Source: Coemansia sp. RSA 487 (lineage: Eukaryota; Kickxellomycota; Kickxellomycetes; Kickxellales; Kickxellaceae). From it: DNA of 64,000 nt. The number at the start of each line of letters is the position of its first letter. Position 1 is the stretch's first letter. Shown here piece after piece: positions 11,262-20,209 of this stretch. The notes beneath the pieces are model-generated. The model saw only the letters and a list, made by a program, of their open reading frames with translations, searched no databases and had not been told where the DNA came from. The position numbers were made by a program, and so were the translations under genes. Location: the NCBI GenBank assembly GCA_027577595.1, contig JANBRJ010000057.1, positions 45,680 through 109,679 of the forward strand. The letters run 5' to 3'.

Positions 11262-12020
11262 ATGGACAACCGCAGGGCCTCTCTACCGCAGCTGAGCGCA
11301 GTAAACCCCGAAACTTGGATGCGTAATGCAGGATTCATTTACGAGATCGCCGATTTGTTTACTCCGTCTTTGTCTTTGTCGTCGTCGTCGTCAACCCCAT
11401 CGTCATCGCCGTTGTCATTGCCATCGGCAGCGCCAGCAGTGTCAGTTGCAAAGGATGACGCTACGAATCCCGGCTCATCCTCCGCCTCGGATGAAGCCGA
11501 TCACAAGTCCGAAAAAGGCACCCTGGCGAAGCGTACGCGGTACCAGTGCGAACTTTGCTTCAAGTGTTTCACTCGGCCCTCTTCGTTAGCGACGCATATG
11601 CACACGCACACAGGAGAAAAGCCGCACCAATGCACATTTCCAGGCTGTGGAAAGAGGTTTTCGGTACGCAGTAACCTGCGCCGGCATTCGAAGCTCCATG
11701 AGGACCCGATGCCGCGTAACCACCGCAAAGGCAATCACAAGAACTTCTTCAACACGGGCTATCATCCATATGCCCAACATATGGTCCATTTTCCAGCGCT
11801 TCCACCACACATGCTTCCTCCAATGTTCCCTTGCCAGATAGCCGCTGGCGACTATTCGCTGTTCCCTGCCCACAGAATGATGCCATTGCCACCATCGCTG
11901 TTTCCTCCAAGCTATATAGTTGGCCCCATTGCAAACACAACACCGCAGATAACACAGCAGCAGCAATCTCAGCCCCGCTTGCTTCTACCACCGCTGCCAT
12001 CCAATGTTGATTTATTGTGA
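11262..12020 (+). CDS. C2H2 zinc-finger protein, short paralogue
   Basis: 252 aa from the ATG at 11262. A poly-Ser/Pro region is followed by an acidic patch and two adjacent C2H2 fingers: C-X2-C-X12-H-X3-H (CELCFKC...), the HTGEKP linker, then C-X4-C-X12-H-X3-H. Next is a conserved tail, HSKLHEDPMPRNHRKG and GYHPYAQHMVHFPALPPH, and a Pro/Gln-rich C-terminus. Two fingers with a canonical linker indicate a nuclear DNA-binding regulator. It is a tandem paralogue of the gene at 14502 and shares the SPETW-like block RNAGFI..IAD.FTP before the Ser run, but lacks that gene's long N-terminal region. Confidence 0.88.
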   Translation: MDNRRASLPQLSAVNPETWMRNAGFIYEIADLFTPSLSLSSSSSTPSSSPLSLPSAAPAVSVAKDDATNPGSSSASDEADHKSEKGTLAKRTRYQCELCFKCFTRPSSLATHMHTHTGEKPHQCTFPGCGKRFSVRSNLRRHSKLHEDPMPRNHRKGNHKNFFNTGYHPYAQHMVHFPALPPHMLPPMFPCQIAAGDYSLFPAHRMMPLPPSLFPPSYIVGPIANTTPQITQQQQSQPRLLLPPLPSNVDLL

Positions 12021-12067
12021 TTTTTCATCTTTCTTGTTTTCGCCAATTAATTATATTTACTAACAAC

Positions 12068-12620
12068 ATAATTGTCTTCAAAACATCCACGTATAAGCTC
12101 TGCTAGGTTTTGGAAGTATTAACCCCCATTATTGCGACTATGCTGTCTCTATTTGTGCTCTGTAGAGTCATCGCTTCCACAGCACCAAACACAAGTATTC
12201 TCGCTTTAAACGTCTGCAGGTATATTCGCAGCTGCCTTTTTGTGAGTACTAGCTTTGTAGAATCGTTTGTCTGCCCTTCCTTCACTGTGCTATGTAGATC
12301 TATTGCTTGCACAGCATCATACACAGAGTATCATTGTCTTCCAAACGTACAAGTATATCCACCACCGTGGTTTACACATGCTGATCTTACAGCTGCTTTT
12401 TTGTTGTAAACGTGTATTTTATTTTCACTCTGTAAACTTTGCCACATTCAAGAATCGTCAAAACAACAAGGTAAGCGAGTGTTGCTTTCAAACACCCAGA
12501 CATAAGTGTATGTCGGCACACAGCTTCAAGTAACGCAGCTTTAAGCATCGTCTTCGTCACACCCACTCTTCAAGCAAGTAGCACTGGCCACCACAGTAGC
12601 CCTGGCGAGCACCATTGCTA
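12068..12620. repeat. Degenerate tandem repeat, about four units of 135-150 bp
   Basis: Successive units share recognisable blocks in the same order. Examples are ttgtcttcaaaacatcc (12072), ctttaaacgtctgcaggtat (about 12205), ttgtcttccaaacgtacaag (about 12335) and gctttcaaacacccagac (about 12485). A second block around tgctctgtagagtcatcgct recurs as tgctatgtagatctattgct. Units are heavily diverged and carry no shared open frame. Confidence 0.5.
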
Positions 12621-14052
12621 CCGATGCTGGTCGCTAGAAAATTGATGGAGATCTAGTACAACGCAAGCAATATCATTTTTGATATATATTCCCATTTCAG
12701 CAGTTCCTAATAGACCAAAACGAAACCACATAAACTTCAAATAAACCACAACCACTCATGTGCTATGTGATTTCACATAAAAAAAATTTTTGTAGTGTAA
12801 ACACTAGCACAAATTTCCAAGATTCGGATCCTTTCATCTATCCTTCAAAAACCAAGACCAAAACATAACCTGCTATTTCCACCCACGCCGTTGCCAGACC
12901 GAATAGCGTTTCATCGACATTCTATTGCACTCTGCTCGTGAGCCATCGGGTACAGCATATAAAAGTAAGGCTGACACATGTCTCTTTGTTCTTGCATATT
13001 CAACCCACTCAGCCAATCCTGCCACAGCCTTTGCCCTCTGGTGCATTCCCAACAAATCCACAATCACAGCTCATTTGCATTCATTTTTGTTGCGCGTGGC
13101 ACTCCATTCCATACTTCGTCCGTTTTTTCACATTCAGCGAATGGCTCAGAATCAATCCATTAAACCTCATCCTCATTTATTTTCTTTGTTCCGTCCTTAA
13201 TGAAACTAGTTGCTTTTAGCAGGTCATTTTTCCGCCGAGCTGCGCCATCTCCATTATTTAAATCGTCACACACTTGACTGGCTTAGCTTATTTTATTTCC
13301 ATTGCCCAGACACGAACTGTGTCTTGCCCTCTTCACTGATATATAACTGTGGTCTGCCTATTTTAACGTAAGGTCATTCCATTCCTTTATCTGTTTTTTA
13401 ATCTTGCGTGCTATATTCTATAACGATAATCATAATACACTTACTTTATCCAAAGAAAAGAGTGCTGGCACTCTTTCGTTTGTAAAAAAAACACATCCCT
13501 TTACTATTCCTTCGCGCAAGATCTCTAAAATAGCAAGCAGGTCGGTGGATAGCTGTTTTTTTCTTTCAAAGATACAGTAAGTTCTACAGATGTTCTATTT
13601 TTACTTTGAAGAACTGTATTGTCTCCGATGTTTTGCATGCTCCTTAAATAGATTCATGCTCCTGTTATTGCCTTGTATTGGATATATAGATTATTTGGCT
13701 CCTTGCCAAGAGAATCTTCTCCGAATGGCTCCCACCATCATGTTTGCTGTCTTCCCCGCTCTTTTCTATTATTTTCCTTTATATTTGTCAGCGACGGGTT
13801 TTCTGTCATTGCCTTTGTGTTTGGCGTTCATAGACAATAGACATAGGGGCTGTAGAAATCAGCGTGGTGATAACATAGAGGTGCGGATGTGTTAATTGTA
13901 ACAATTGTTCCCAGAAAAGGTATTCGCTTAGTTTGCTTGTTGACCCGTAGCCTAGTTGCAAGATTTTTCTTGGCGCCACGGCAGTGTGGCTGCCACACAT
14001 AAGCACATGGCTAGATTTCTTTTCCCTTGCTGCCATCGCAATATCAGAAGTG

Positions 14053-14164
14053 TTATATTTAGCCTGTTGCCTTGTGTGTAGGGCCTAGCACCTATCTCAA
14101 CTATACTAGACACAATCGAGATAAGCGCAGAAGCTCTGTGCTCAAAGCAACAGGCTAAATATAA
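14053..14164. repeat. Inverted-repeat (MITE-like) palindromic element
   Basis: Perfect 18-bp arms, ttatatttagcctgttgc (14053-14070) and gcaacaggctaaatataa (14147-14164). Partial complementarity continues inward for roughly 30 more bp per side (tatctc against gagata near the centre), giving a 112-bp fold-back unit. No coding capacity. It resembles a small foldback/MITE element. Confidence 0.55.
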
Positions 14165-14210
14165 AAGTAAGTTTGTCCGTGCTTGCCATGCAGATGCCTT
14201 TTCGCTGCCT

Positions 14211-14253
14211 CACATTTGACGAGTCCCTATTGAAATGGAGCTCGTCAAATGTG
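14211..14253. repeat. Short perfect hairpin
   Basis: Arms cacatttgacgag (14211-14223) and ctcgtcaaatgtg (14241-14253) are perfect reverse complements around a 17-nt loop. It lies 46 bp beyond the MITE-like palindrome and about 250 bp before the second zinc-finger gene. Confidence 0.6.
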
Positions 14254-14501
14254 CCGGCCCAAGTGCTACGGAGTTGCTCAGCAAAATCAACACAACGTTG
14301 TCGTTTATTCCTTTTCCAGCCAAATGCTTGAAAAAGGGAGTTGTCACCTAGAATAATCCTTGGCGGTGTCTTTTTCGGTGGAGCTATTTGCTGATTGAAA
14401 GCCAAGGAAGGCTTCCTATTTCCAGAAATATTTAATCCCTTTATGGCGACGCATCATCGTGTGCGCTTTGTTTCCCGTTCCTGAGAATACGCCATTATGC
14501 T

Positions 14502-15728
14502 ATGCACCAAATTCCCTGCTCAGTTTCATCTCCCCCATTTTACTCCATTGAAAATATGACTGATAGTCTAATAGCTAGTCTTACTTGCCTGCAATACAAT
14601 GAGTTGCTCTGTGCGCTTGACAAACTTGATTCTGTAGAGTTCGCTGCAATGTATAACCAGATACGCAGAAACAGCAGCACTAACGAGGGTGCTGTTAACC
14701 ACAGTTCGATGCAAGCACTAAATCCTGGTGTTGGGATTGGTGTGTCCAATGCAAACCGTCGCGCGTCCATGCCGGTTCATGGAGGCGCTGGCAACCTCAA
14801 TCCACCTCTGGTCGCTACTGATTCACATATGGCTTCTCTGCCCAACCTCGATTGCTCTCAAGTTCCGAACTTTGACAAGCTCTTCTTCAACCAGGATCTG
14901 CCACAACCTGACGCAGCGAGCCCCGAGACTTGGCTGCGCAATGCAGGATTTATTTCCAATATCGCCGATTTTTTTACTCCGCCCTCATCATCATCGTCGT
15001 CGTCATCATCATCGTCATCATCGTCATCCCCGTCGTCATCGCCACTGGCAGTCCCAGCAATTCCAGCTGCCAAGGATGACGGTGCGAGCCTTGAAACAGC
15101 CTTCACTTCAGATGGAGCTGATCATGAGGCCGATCAAGGAACCCCGGCTAAGCGTACGAGGTACCAGTGTGAGCTTTGCCTCAAGTGCTTCACTCGCCCC
15201 TCTTCACTAGCAACGCACATGCACACACATACGGGAGAAAAGCCGCACCAATGCGTATTCCCAGGGTGCGAAAAGAGGTTTTCGGTGCTCAGCAATCTGC
15301 GCCGGCATTCAAAGCTCCATGAGGATCCAATGCCGCGCAACCACCGCAAGGGGCATCTCAAGCGCTTCTTCAACATGGGCTATCATCCATATGCCCAACA
15401 TATGGTCCATTTTCCAGCACTCCCACCACACATACTGCCTCCCGCACACCATCACATTGGATTCGGTGCAGTGCCAATGTTTCCTTGCCAGATAGCCGCT
15501 GGCGACCATTCGCTGTTTAATGTCCATGGAATGACACAGCTGCCACCACTGCTGTTTCCTCCTAGCCATATAGTTGGCCCCTTTCCAAGCCCAATGCCAC
15601 AGCCACCACCATCGGCTGCTACGTCGCAGGTAACGCAGCAACAGCAGAGTCAGCTTAGCTTGTTTCTATCGCAGCCGCCGTTTGATATGCCTTTTCCTGT
15701 GGCTGGAAACGCTATTCAACGTGGTTAA
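14502..15728 (+). CDS. C2H2 zinc-finger protein, long paralogue
   Basis: 408 aa from the ATG at 14502; the ATG at 14556 is an equally plausible start and gives 390 aa. An N-terminal helical region rich in Leu/Asn precedes the block shared with the upstream paralogue (SPETWLRNAGFI..IADFFTPP). Then come a long poly-Ser run encoded by TCA/TCG triplets (about 14985-15050), an acidic patch, and two C2H2 fingers almost identical to those of the gene at 11262. The HSKLHEDPMPRNHRKG tail and a Pro/Gln-rich C-terminus close the protein. Likely a nuclear transcription regulator; target unknown. Confidence 0.88.
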   Translation: MHQIPCSVSSPPFYSIENMTDSLIASLTCLQYNELLCALDKLDSVEFAAMYNQIRRNSSTNEGAVNHSSMQALNPGVGIGVSNANRRASMPVHGGAGNLNPPLVATDSHMASLPNLDCSQVPNFDKLFFNQDLPQPDAASPETWLRNAGFISNIADFFTPPSSSSSSSSSSSSSSSPSSSPLAVPAIPAAKDDGASLETAFTSDGADHEADQGTPAKRTRYQCELCLKCFTRPSSLATHMHTHTGEKPHQCVFPGCEKRFSVLSNLRRHSKLHEDPMPRNHRKGHLKRFFNMGYHPYAQHMVHFPALPPHILPPAHHHIGFGAVPMFPCQIAAGDHSLFNVHGMTQLPPLLFPPSHIVGPFPSPMPQPPPSAATSQVTQQQQSQLSLFLSQPPFDMPFPVAGNAIQRG

Positions 15729-15900
15729 AGGGTTAGTTGGAAATATATTAATTTTTTTGTTTTATACAGTTGTTCAAAGGAAAGAGAGTCCATAAATGTA
15801 CGAGAAAATAGTAAAACAACATGGCCTGCAAAACAAATGAATATACTAATTCTGCTCAGAAAGCTGCCAGCCGTTGGAGAATAGGAAAAAAGGATCGTAG

Positions 15901-17447
15901 TTACTTGCTGAATATGAATTGGTGGAATGTAGGCGATGGGAGACTGACAACATCCTGGTCGTTAAAAAAGCGTGGATGGCAGATATGTAGGGCAGTATGG
16001 CCAGAGCCAGTAGTATCACTAAAGGAGACCAGGCCGTAGTAGCGGCACATGGTATGCACAATCATGCGAGTGAAGCTGTCCTTGACGGTCCATTGAGCAA
16101 CAAGGCTGTTTTTGATGCCAGCGACGATTTCTGGCGACGAGCAGTCTTTCGAGGACGATGGCGAGCCCTTACTGTTGGTATTCCTTAGATGGCCAAGCGC
16201 TTTCTCAAGGACAACCATGTCATCATCCAGAAAGGCTTTGTAGCCAATTGGCGAAAACATGCCATCCTCCTGTTCGACCACCAGCCAGTCGCCCTCGTCG
16301 TTATTTTCGCTGTCTTCGCCATCCGCATTATCATCGTTGTTATCCTCGACACCCAGGAAGGCACGCAGGCGGGTTTCATAGTGTAGCACAAGACCCTCGG
16401 GCGTGTGGGCACGTTTCAAGGCTCTGCGAATTCCGCCAATATTTGCAGCACTACCGGTTTTGACACTAGAAGCAGTGTGTGCCTTTGTCGCCTTGGGCAG
16501 TTGGCTCTTGGACGCAAACGGTGAGGTGGTTGCTTCGCATCCCCATGGAATGGCAGTGTTGTTTTGCAGAATTCGCGAAACCATTGGATTGTCAGCGACT
16601 TGTGCGTTTGCTTTGTCGCTGGCGTACTGTACCATGGGCAGTGGAGCAGGCTGAAAGTCCGAGAGATCTGTGTCTGGTATTAACGAATTATCTAATAAAA
16701 ACGGTATTTATGCAAGGGTAGAAATAGTATTTGATTTAAATTTTGCAATATTGGACGATATATGGAAGGGAATGAAGTGAAGCGGTTGGATGCTGGTAAT
16801 AAGTGAGCTGTTGGAAGAGAGTGTTCACAAATTATTTAAAAAAATACTAATATGGTAATAAATAGACAAGCACGACTAGGTCACTGAAGAAAAAGACACA
16901 AGAAGCAAGACAGCCTTAGAAAAAGAAGAGGACTTTGAAGCAAAAAATATGCGGATGTTTGCGGAAATGTTGGACTATTTTTTCCTCTCGACCTTGTGGC
17001 TTTCTTTCCAATTATAATAAAAGAAAGGGAGATTTTACAAATACGCAAGAACAGAAATTCATTGCACAAGGGAGAAAAAGAAAGAAAATAATGTTGGAAA
17101 AGGTTCGTCATCGCCTCTAGTTCACACATCTGATTAACGTGTGCCCTTTTTGGTCGAAAAGAAAGTCTTTGGACACATAAAGAAGTTGACCGCAGTCCAC
17201 AGAAGCAACGTTACAAAGTCGGTAAGTGAATCATCTCTTGTTTATAAAGTGATTGTTGCTTGCGATACATACCGTCAGCATTGCTATTAACACTATAGGG
17301 GACGTTTGTGCCGCCAGCAGCAGCAGCGGCAGGGGTTGCTGCGGAGACGTGATGTCTACGCAACAAGGAATTAGTAGTACTACCGCTGGTGCTGGAAACA
17401 CGCAAACCGCCCATTCCCAGTGCTGCTGATATCGCCATGCTTGTCAA
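15901..17447 (-). CDS. R3H-domain protein (R3HDM4-like), two exons
   Basis: Exon 1 is 17447-17273 and exon 2 is 16691-15901, around a 581-nt intron with donor GTATGT and acceptor ATTAG. The junction is in phase (one plus two nucleotides) and gives 321 aa. Exon 1 is Ala/Ser-rich and includes LLRRHHVSAATP. Exon 2 continues with DTDLSDFQPAPLP, a PEGLVLHYETRLRAFLG helix, an acidic stretch, and a C-terminal R3H motif, FTRMIVHTMCRYYGLVSFS. R3H domains bind single-stranded nucleic acid. Splicing is predicted from sequence only. An unspliced protein starting at the ATG at 16635 is the alternative. Confidence 0.7.
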
Positions 17448-17895
17448 TTGTCAACCAGTGTCGTACGAATGGCAGCGGATGTAGTAAATTTGCTGAAAAA
17501 GACGAGAATAATAACGATGGAAAGTATTGCCAACCAAACAAAAAAGCATAAAACCGAGGCAGCTGTTTCAGACGACCATACCCAGCTTTTTATATGAAGA
17601 AATATATAGAGGGCAAGTGCAATTCGCGCAAAAAGTAGTAATAGAAAAGAGGAGCAATGATAAGGAGTATCTACAGAATGGAAATGGCACAATAGAAAAG
17701 AGGCGACATGGAGCGCGTGGACTCTCCTTTCCCTTCCTTTTTATCGCGTGCAACATGTGCCCACATTACACAGCCTGCAGACTACTAGATGTAGAAAACA
17801 GGTTGAGCATTATGTTAACACGGAACCAGAGCATGCAAGCGTACCCTGGCAGGCAACGCGGTGACAAAGGCCGAAGATCTTGCCAGGGGCAATGT
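17448..17895. other. Region between the R3H gene start and the Fanzor 3' end
   Basis: About 450 bp holding the R3H promoter and the downstream flank of the Fanzor-like gene, including the hairpin at 17844-17888. Nothing else recognised. Confidence 0.4.
17844..17888 (-). ncRNA. Hairpin just downstream of the Fanzor stop; candidate guide-RNA element
   Basis: Arms ccctggca (17844-17851) and tgccaggg (17881-17888) are perfect 8-bp complements around a 29-nt loop, starting about 7 nt after the stop codon. In TnpB and Fanzor loci the guide (omega) RNA is typically encoded at the 3' end of, and just beyond, the nuclease gene. Position alone suggests the role; transcription is not shown. Confidence 0.25.
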
Positions 17896-20133
17896 CTAGC
17901 AATAGCTCCGCGGAAGATTGTGGCTATTCTTCCTTTGTTTGATTAGACGACGCCTTTTGCTGGCACGGCGCCTCTTGCTGGAATGACATCTCTTGTGGGA
18001 CTGCGCAGAAGCGCTGGCAGGCCTTTTCGTACCCCTGGCGGGGTTTGCAGCCTTCTTCAGAGACAGAAGACGAGTACTACGCTCAAAACGCTTCGGTATC
18101 TTCCCTGTTTCGCGCAGACTAGCAAGAATGTGCCTGAAATTCAGCACAGCAGCAACATCTCTGTTCCAAAAACGAGTAGCAGGCTTCCCGGCAGAAGAGG
18201 CTGTCTCACACTTGTTTGCTACATACTCCTGACATTGTTTGTTGGTGCACTCTAGGAGACCATGCCATTTAACAAGTGGATGCTTCCTCCTTTGGAAGGG
18301 CCTGGGGTTAGGAACACGCTGCTTAGGGTGCTGCAATCTGTCTGTAGTACAACCAGGACAAATGGATGAAGTTCGAAATTCGTCAATTAGCAGTACTTGA
18401 AACCCGTGGTCCCTGAGCATCCGACGCATACCTACACCCTTGATTAGTTCGTGATACTTGCTCATGCTGGCCGACCAGTTTCCAATGACAAGAACGGTAT
18501 CCTTACTAAATACTTGACGGAGCTGGTTACAAAGCAGCTCATCTGCACGCTTGCTGTTTAGGTAGGATGCTAGTCGAAGCTGACGATGGAGAGGCTTTGG
18601 GTTGTTGCTGTAGGTGGTCATTGTGTTAGAGTAGAAATTATCCAACTCATCCCACACTTCAGCCTGGACCCTAAGAAAGTTATCAAACTCATCTGGATCA
18701 AGAGTGGTCTTTGAAACCCTGGCCAACTGCTGCACCAATTCTAAGATAATGCCATCCTTGTAGCTTGCTCTGGCAGCTTCACGGATCTTGCGGAATTTGG
18801 AATAACGAGTGCTTCGATCCTTCATATTACGCGTATACCGAGAAATCCTTGGGTTGTCAGCAGTACTGAGCTCGTGCATGCAGTACAATAGGTCTTTCCT
18901 GCCAGGATCAATAAACACACAGTTATTCTTCATCTGGCACAGTTCATCTTTGCTGAGTTTATGAATGTACTGAAACTCAGGCTTCTTGCTACTGCTGCTG
19001 TTATTGCCATCACCATTGCCGCTGTCATCGTCGTTGTCATAATCGTCATCGTCACTGTCAATGCTATAGTCGTCACTATCGTCGTTAGGGAACTTCTTAA
19101 TGATGGACACTGATACACCATCAGTCTGGATGGACCCTTGAAAAGTCTTGCCACCCTGCATTCTTGTAATCGCCCTACACTTCATGTCAATGACCTGGTT
19201 CCAAAGGTCAACAGTGAGCTTGAGGTTCTTAGGAGCACCCAGGAACCATTCATACAGAATTTTCTTGTCAATATGGACATGGCAGGGTACCCACTGTGTG
19301 CGGAGGGGGAAGCATTGGAAGCCATGTTGCTTTGTAATGCTCTTGAGGAATGTAGAAAGAAGGAAGAAGGTCTTGATGTGCTTTGTTGGATCACACTTGA
19401 TATCGTAGAATAGTCCCTTTTCGTGAAGGGTGATGTTCTTGTAGGCAACAAGGACGGGCTGGAGCTCCTTCACAAGGTTGTAAGTTTCATCATCAAGCCC
19501 ATCAGGTACAATATTTCCGTATTTTACCTGATCCTTGACCTTTCTGGCTGGCCCTAAAACCCTGTCTTCAATTGCTTGGCAAATCTCGTCCTCTGGCCTG
19601 TCTTTATGCCCAAGCTCGGCTCTGATTGCCTTAGCACGTATCTTTGTCCGGCAGAGGATGTTAACCGCACTACGAATCCGATTACCAAGGTGGTTCTTCA
19701 CACTGCTATTATATACTGTAAGCATCTTCTGGGCTTCGTACTTTGCTGGTTGTCCCATGTATGATGCTTTTGGTTGGACTAGCCCCGAAACATCTATATA
19801 ATTTTTCAAGTACTTTCCAATAAGAGCTCTGGACTTTGACGAGTCGGGAACATCCTTTTTCCTTGGCACAAACTTGCTCTGTCTCTTCTTCTTCTGCTGC
19901 TGCTGCTGCCTTTTAAGCTTCTGCTCTTCAGTCAGTACACGCGGCTTGTACTTTCCTCGCAGTGCGCCTGTCTTTCCATTGACCATGAGGAATACCTGTT
20001 CAAAGAATTCGGTGCAAACATAGTAGTGCAGTAGAAAGTCGATACTTTCTCGGAGCTCGCGTATAAAAATAAATTTTGATAGAACATATGAATGTTTGGT
20101 AATGTAGTTTGTTGTCTTTCCATATTTATCCAA
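17896..20133 (-). CDS. Fanzor-like (TnpB-related) RNA-guided endonuclease
   Basis: An uninterrupted 745-codon frame (numbered here from 20133, a TTG); the first in-frame ATG is at 19986. It has a basic Gln/Lys N-terminal region, a helical region, an Asp/Ser-rich insert (about 349-380), then a split RuvC nuclease. Asp409 sits in FIDPGRKD (RuvC-I). The canonical RuvC-II position reads VLVIGNWS with no Glu. Glu585 in LLIDEFRTS is the likely relocated catalytic Glu. A zinc ribbon C592-X2-C595...C629-X4-C634 and Asp659 in NRDVAAVLN (RuvC-III) follow, then a basic Ser/Arg/Lys tail (NLS-like). This layout matches eukaryotic Fanzor proteins, relatives of TnpB/Cas12. The coding start may lie upstream at 20209 across a frameshift. 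No second transposase is visible. Confidence 0.88.
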   Translation of the reverse strand: MDKYGKTTNYITKHSYVLSKFIFIRELRESIDFLLHYYVCTEFFEQVFLMVNGKTGALRGKYKPRVLTEEQKLKRQQQQQKKKRQSKFVPRKKDVPDSSKSRALIGKYLKNYIDVSGLVQPKASYMGQPAKYEAQKMLTVYNSSVKNHLGNRIRSAVNILCRTKIRAKAIRAELGHKDRPEDEICQAIEDRVLGPARKVKDQVKYGNIVPDGLDDETYNLVKELQPVLVAYKNITLHEKGLFYDIKCDPTKHIKTFFLLSTFLKSITKQHGFQCFPLRTQWVPCHVHIDKKILYEWFLGAPKNLKLTVDLWNQVIDMKCRAITRMQGGKTFQGSIQTDGVSVSIIKKFPNDDSDDYSIDSDDDDYDNDDDSGNGDGNNSSSSKKPEFQYIHKLSKDELCQMKNNCVFIDPGRKDLLYCMHELSTADNPRISRYTRNMKDRSTRYSKFRKIREAARASYKDGIILELVQQLARVSKTTLDPDEFDNFLRVQAEVWDELDNFYSNTMTTYSNNPKPLHRQLRLASYLNSKRADELLCNQLRQVFSKDTVLVIGNWSASMSKYHELIKGVGMRRMLRDHGFQVLLIDEFRTSSICPGCTTDRLQHPKQRVPNPRPFQRRKHPLVKWHGLLECTNKQCQEYVANKCETASSAGKPATRFWNRDVAAVLNFRHILASLRETGKIPKRFERSTRLLSLKKAANPARGTKRPASASAQSHKRCHSSKRRRASKRRRLIKQRKNSHNLPRSYC

Positions 20134-20137
20134 CTGC

Positions 20138-20209
20138 TTAAGGTGTTTCTAATCCTTCCACCCAATAGCCTGGATGGGAGCCTTCAGGACACACGGACCT
20201 TCTTGGCAT
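20138..20209 (-). pseudogene. Probable frameshifted N-terminus of the Fanzor-like gene
   Basis: An ATG at 20209 opens a 23-residue frame (MPRRSVCPEGSHPGYWVEGL...) that ends just before the main Fanzor frame. The main frame is open back to a TAG at about 20150. A one-base change near 20150-20155 would merge the two, so the original N-terminus probably began here. The alternative is translation from the ATG at 19986 without this part. Confidence 0.4.

Larger units (their letters stand above)
12021..14501. other. Intergenic region between the two C2H2 paralogues
   Basis: About 2.5 kb without a supportable gene. The left part is a degenerate tandem repeat (12068-12620) and the right part holds two hairpin-forming inverted repeats (14053-14164 and 14211-14253), listed separately. 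The middle is AT-rich unique sequence. Confidence 0.55.
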
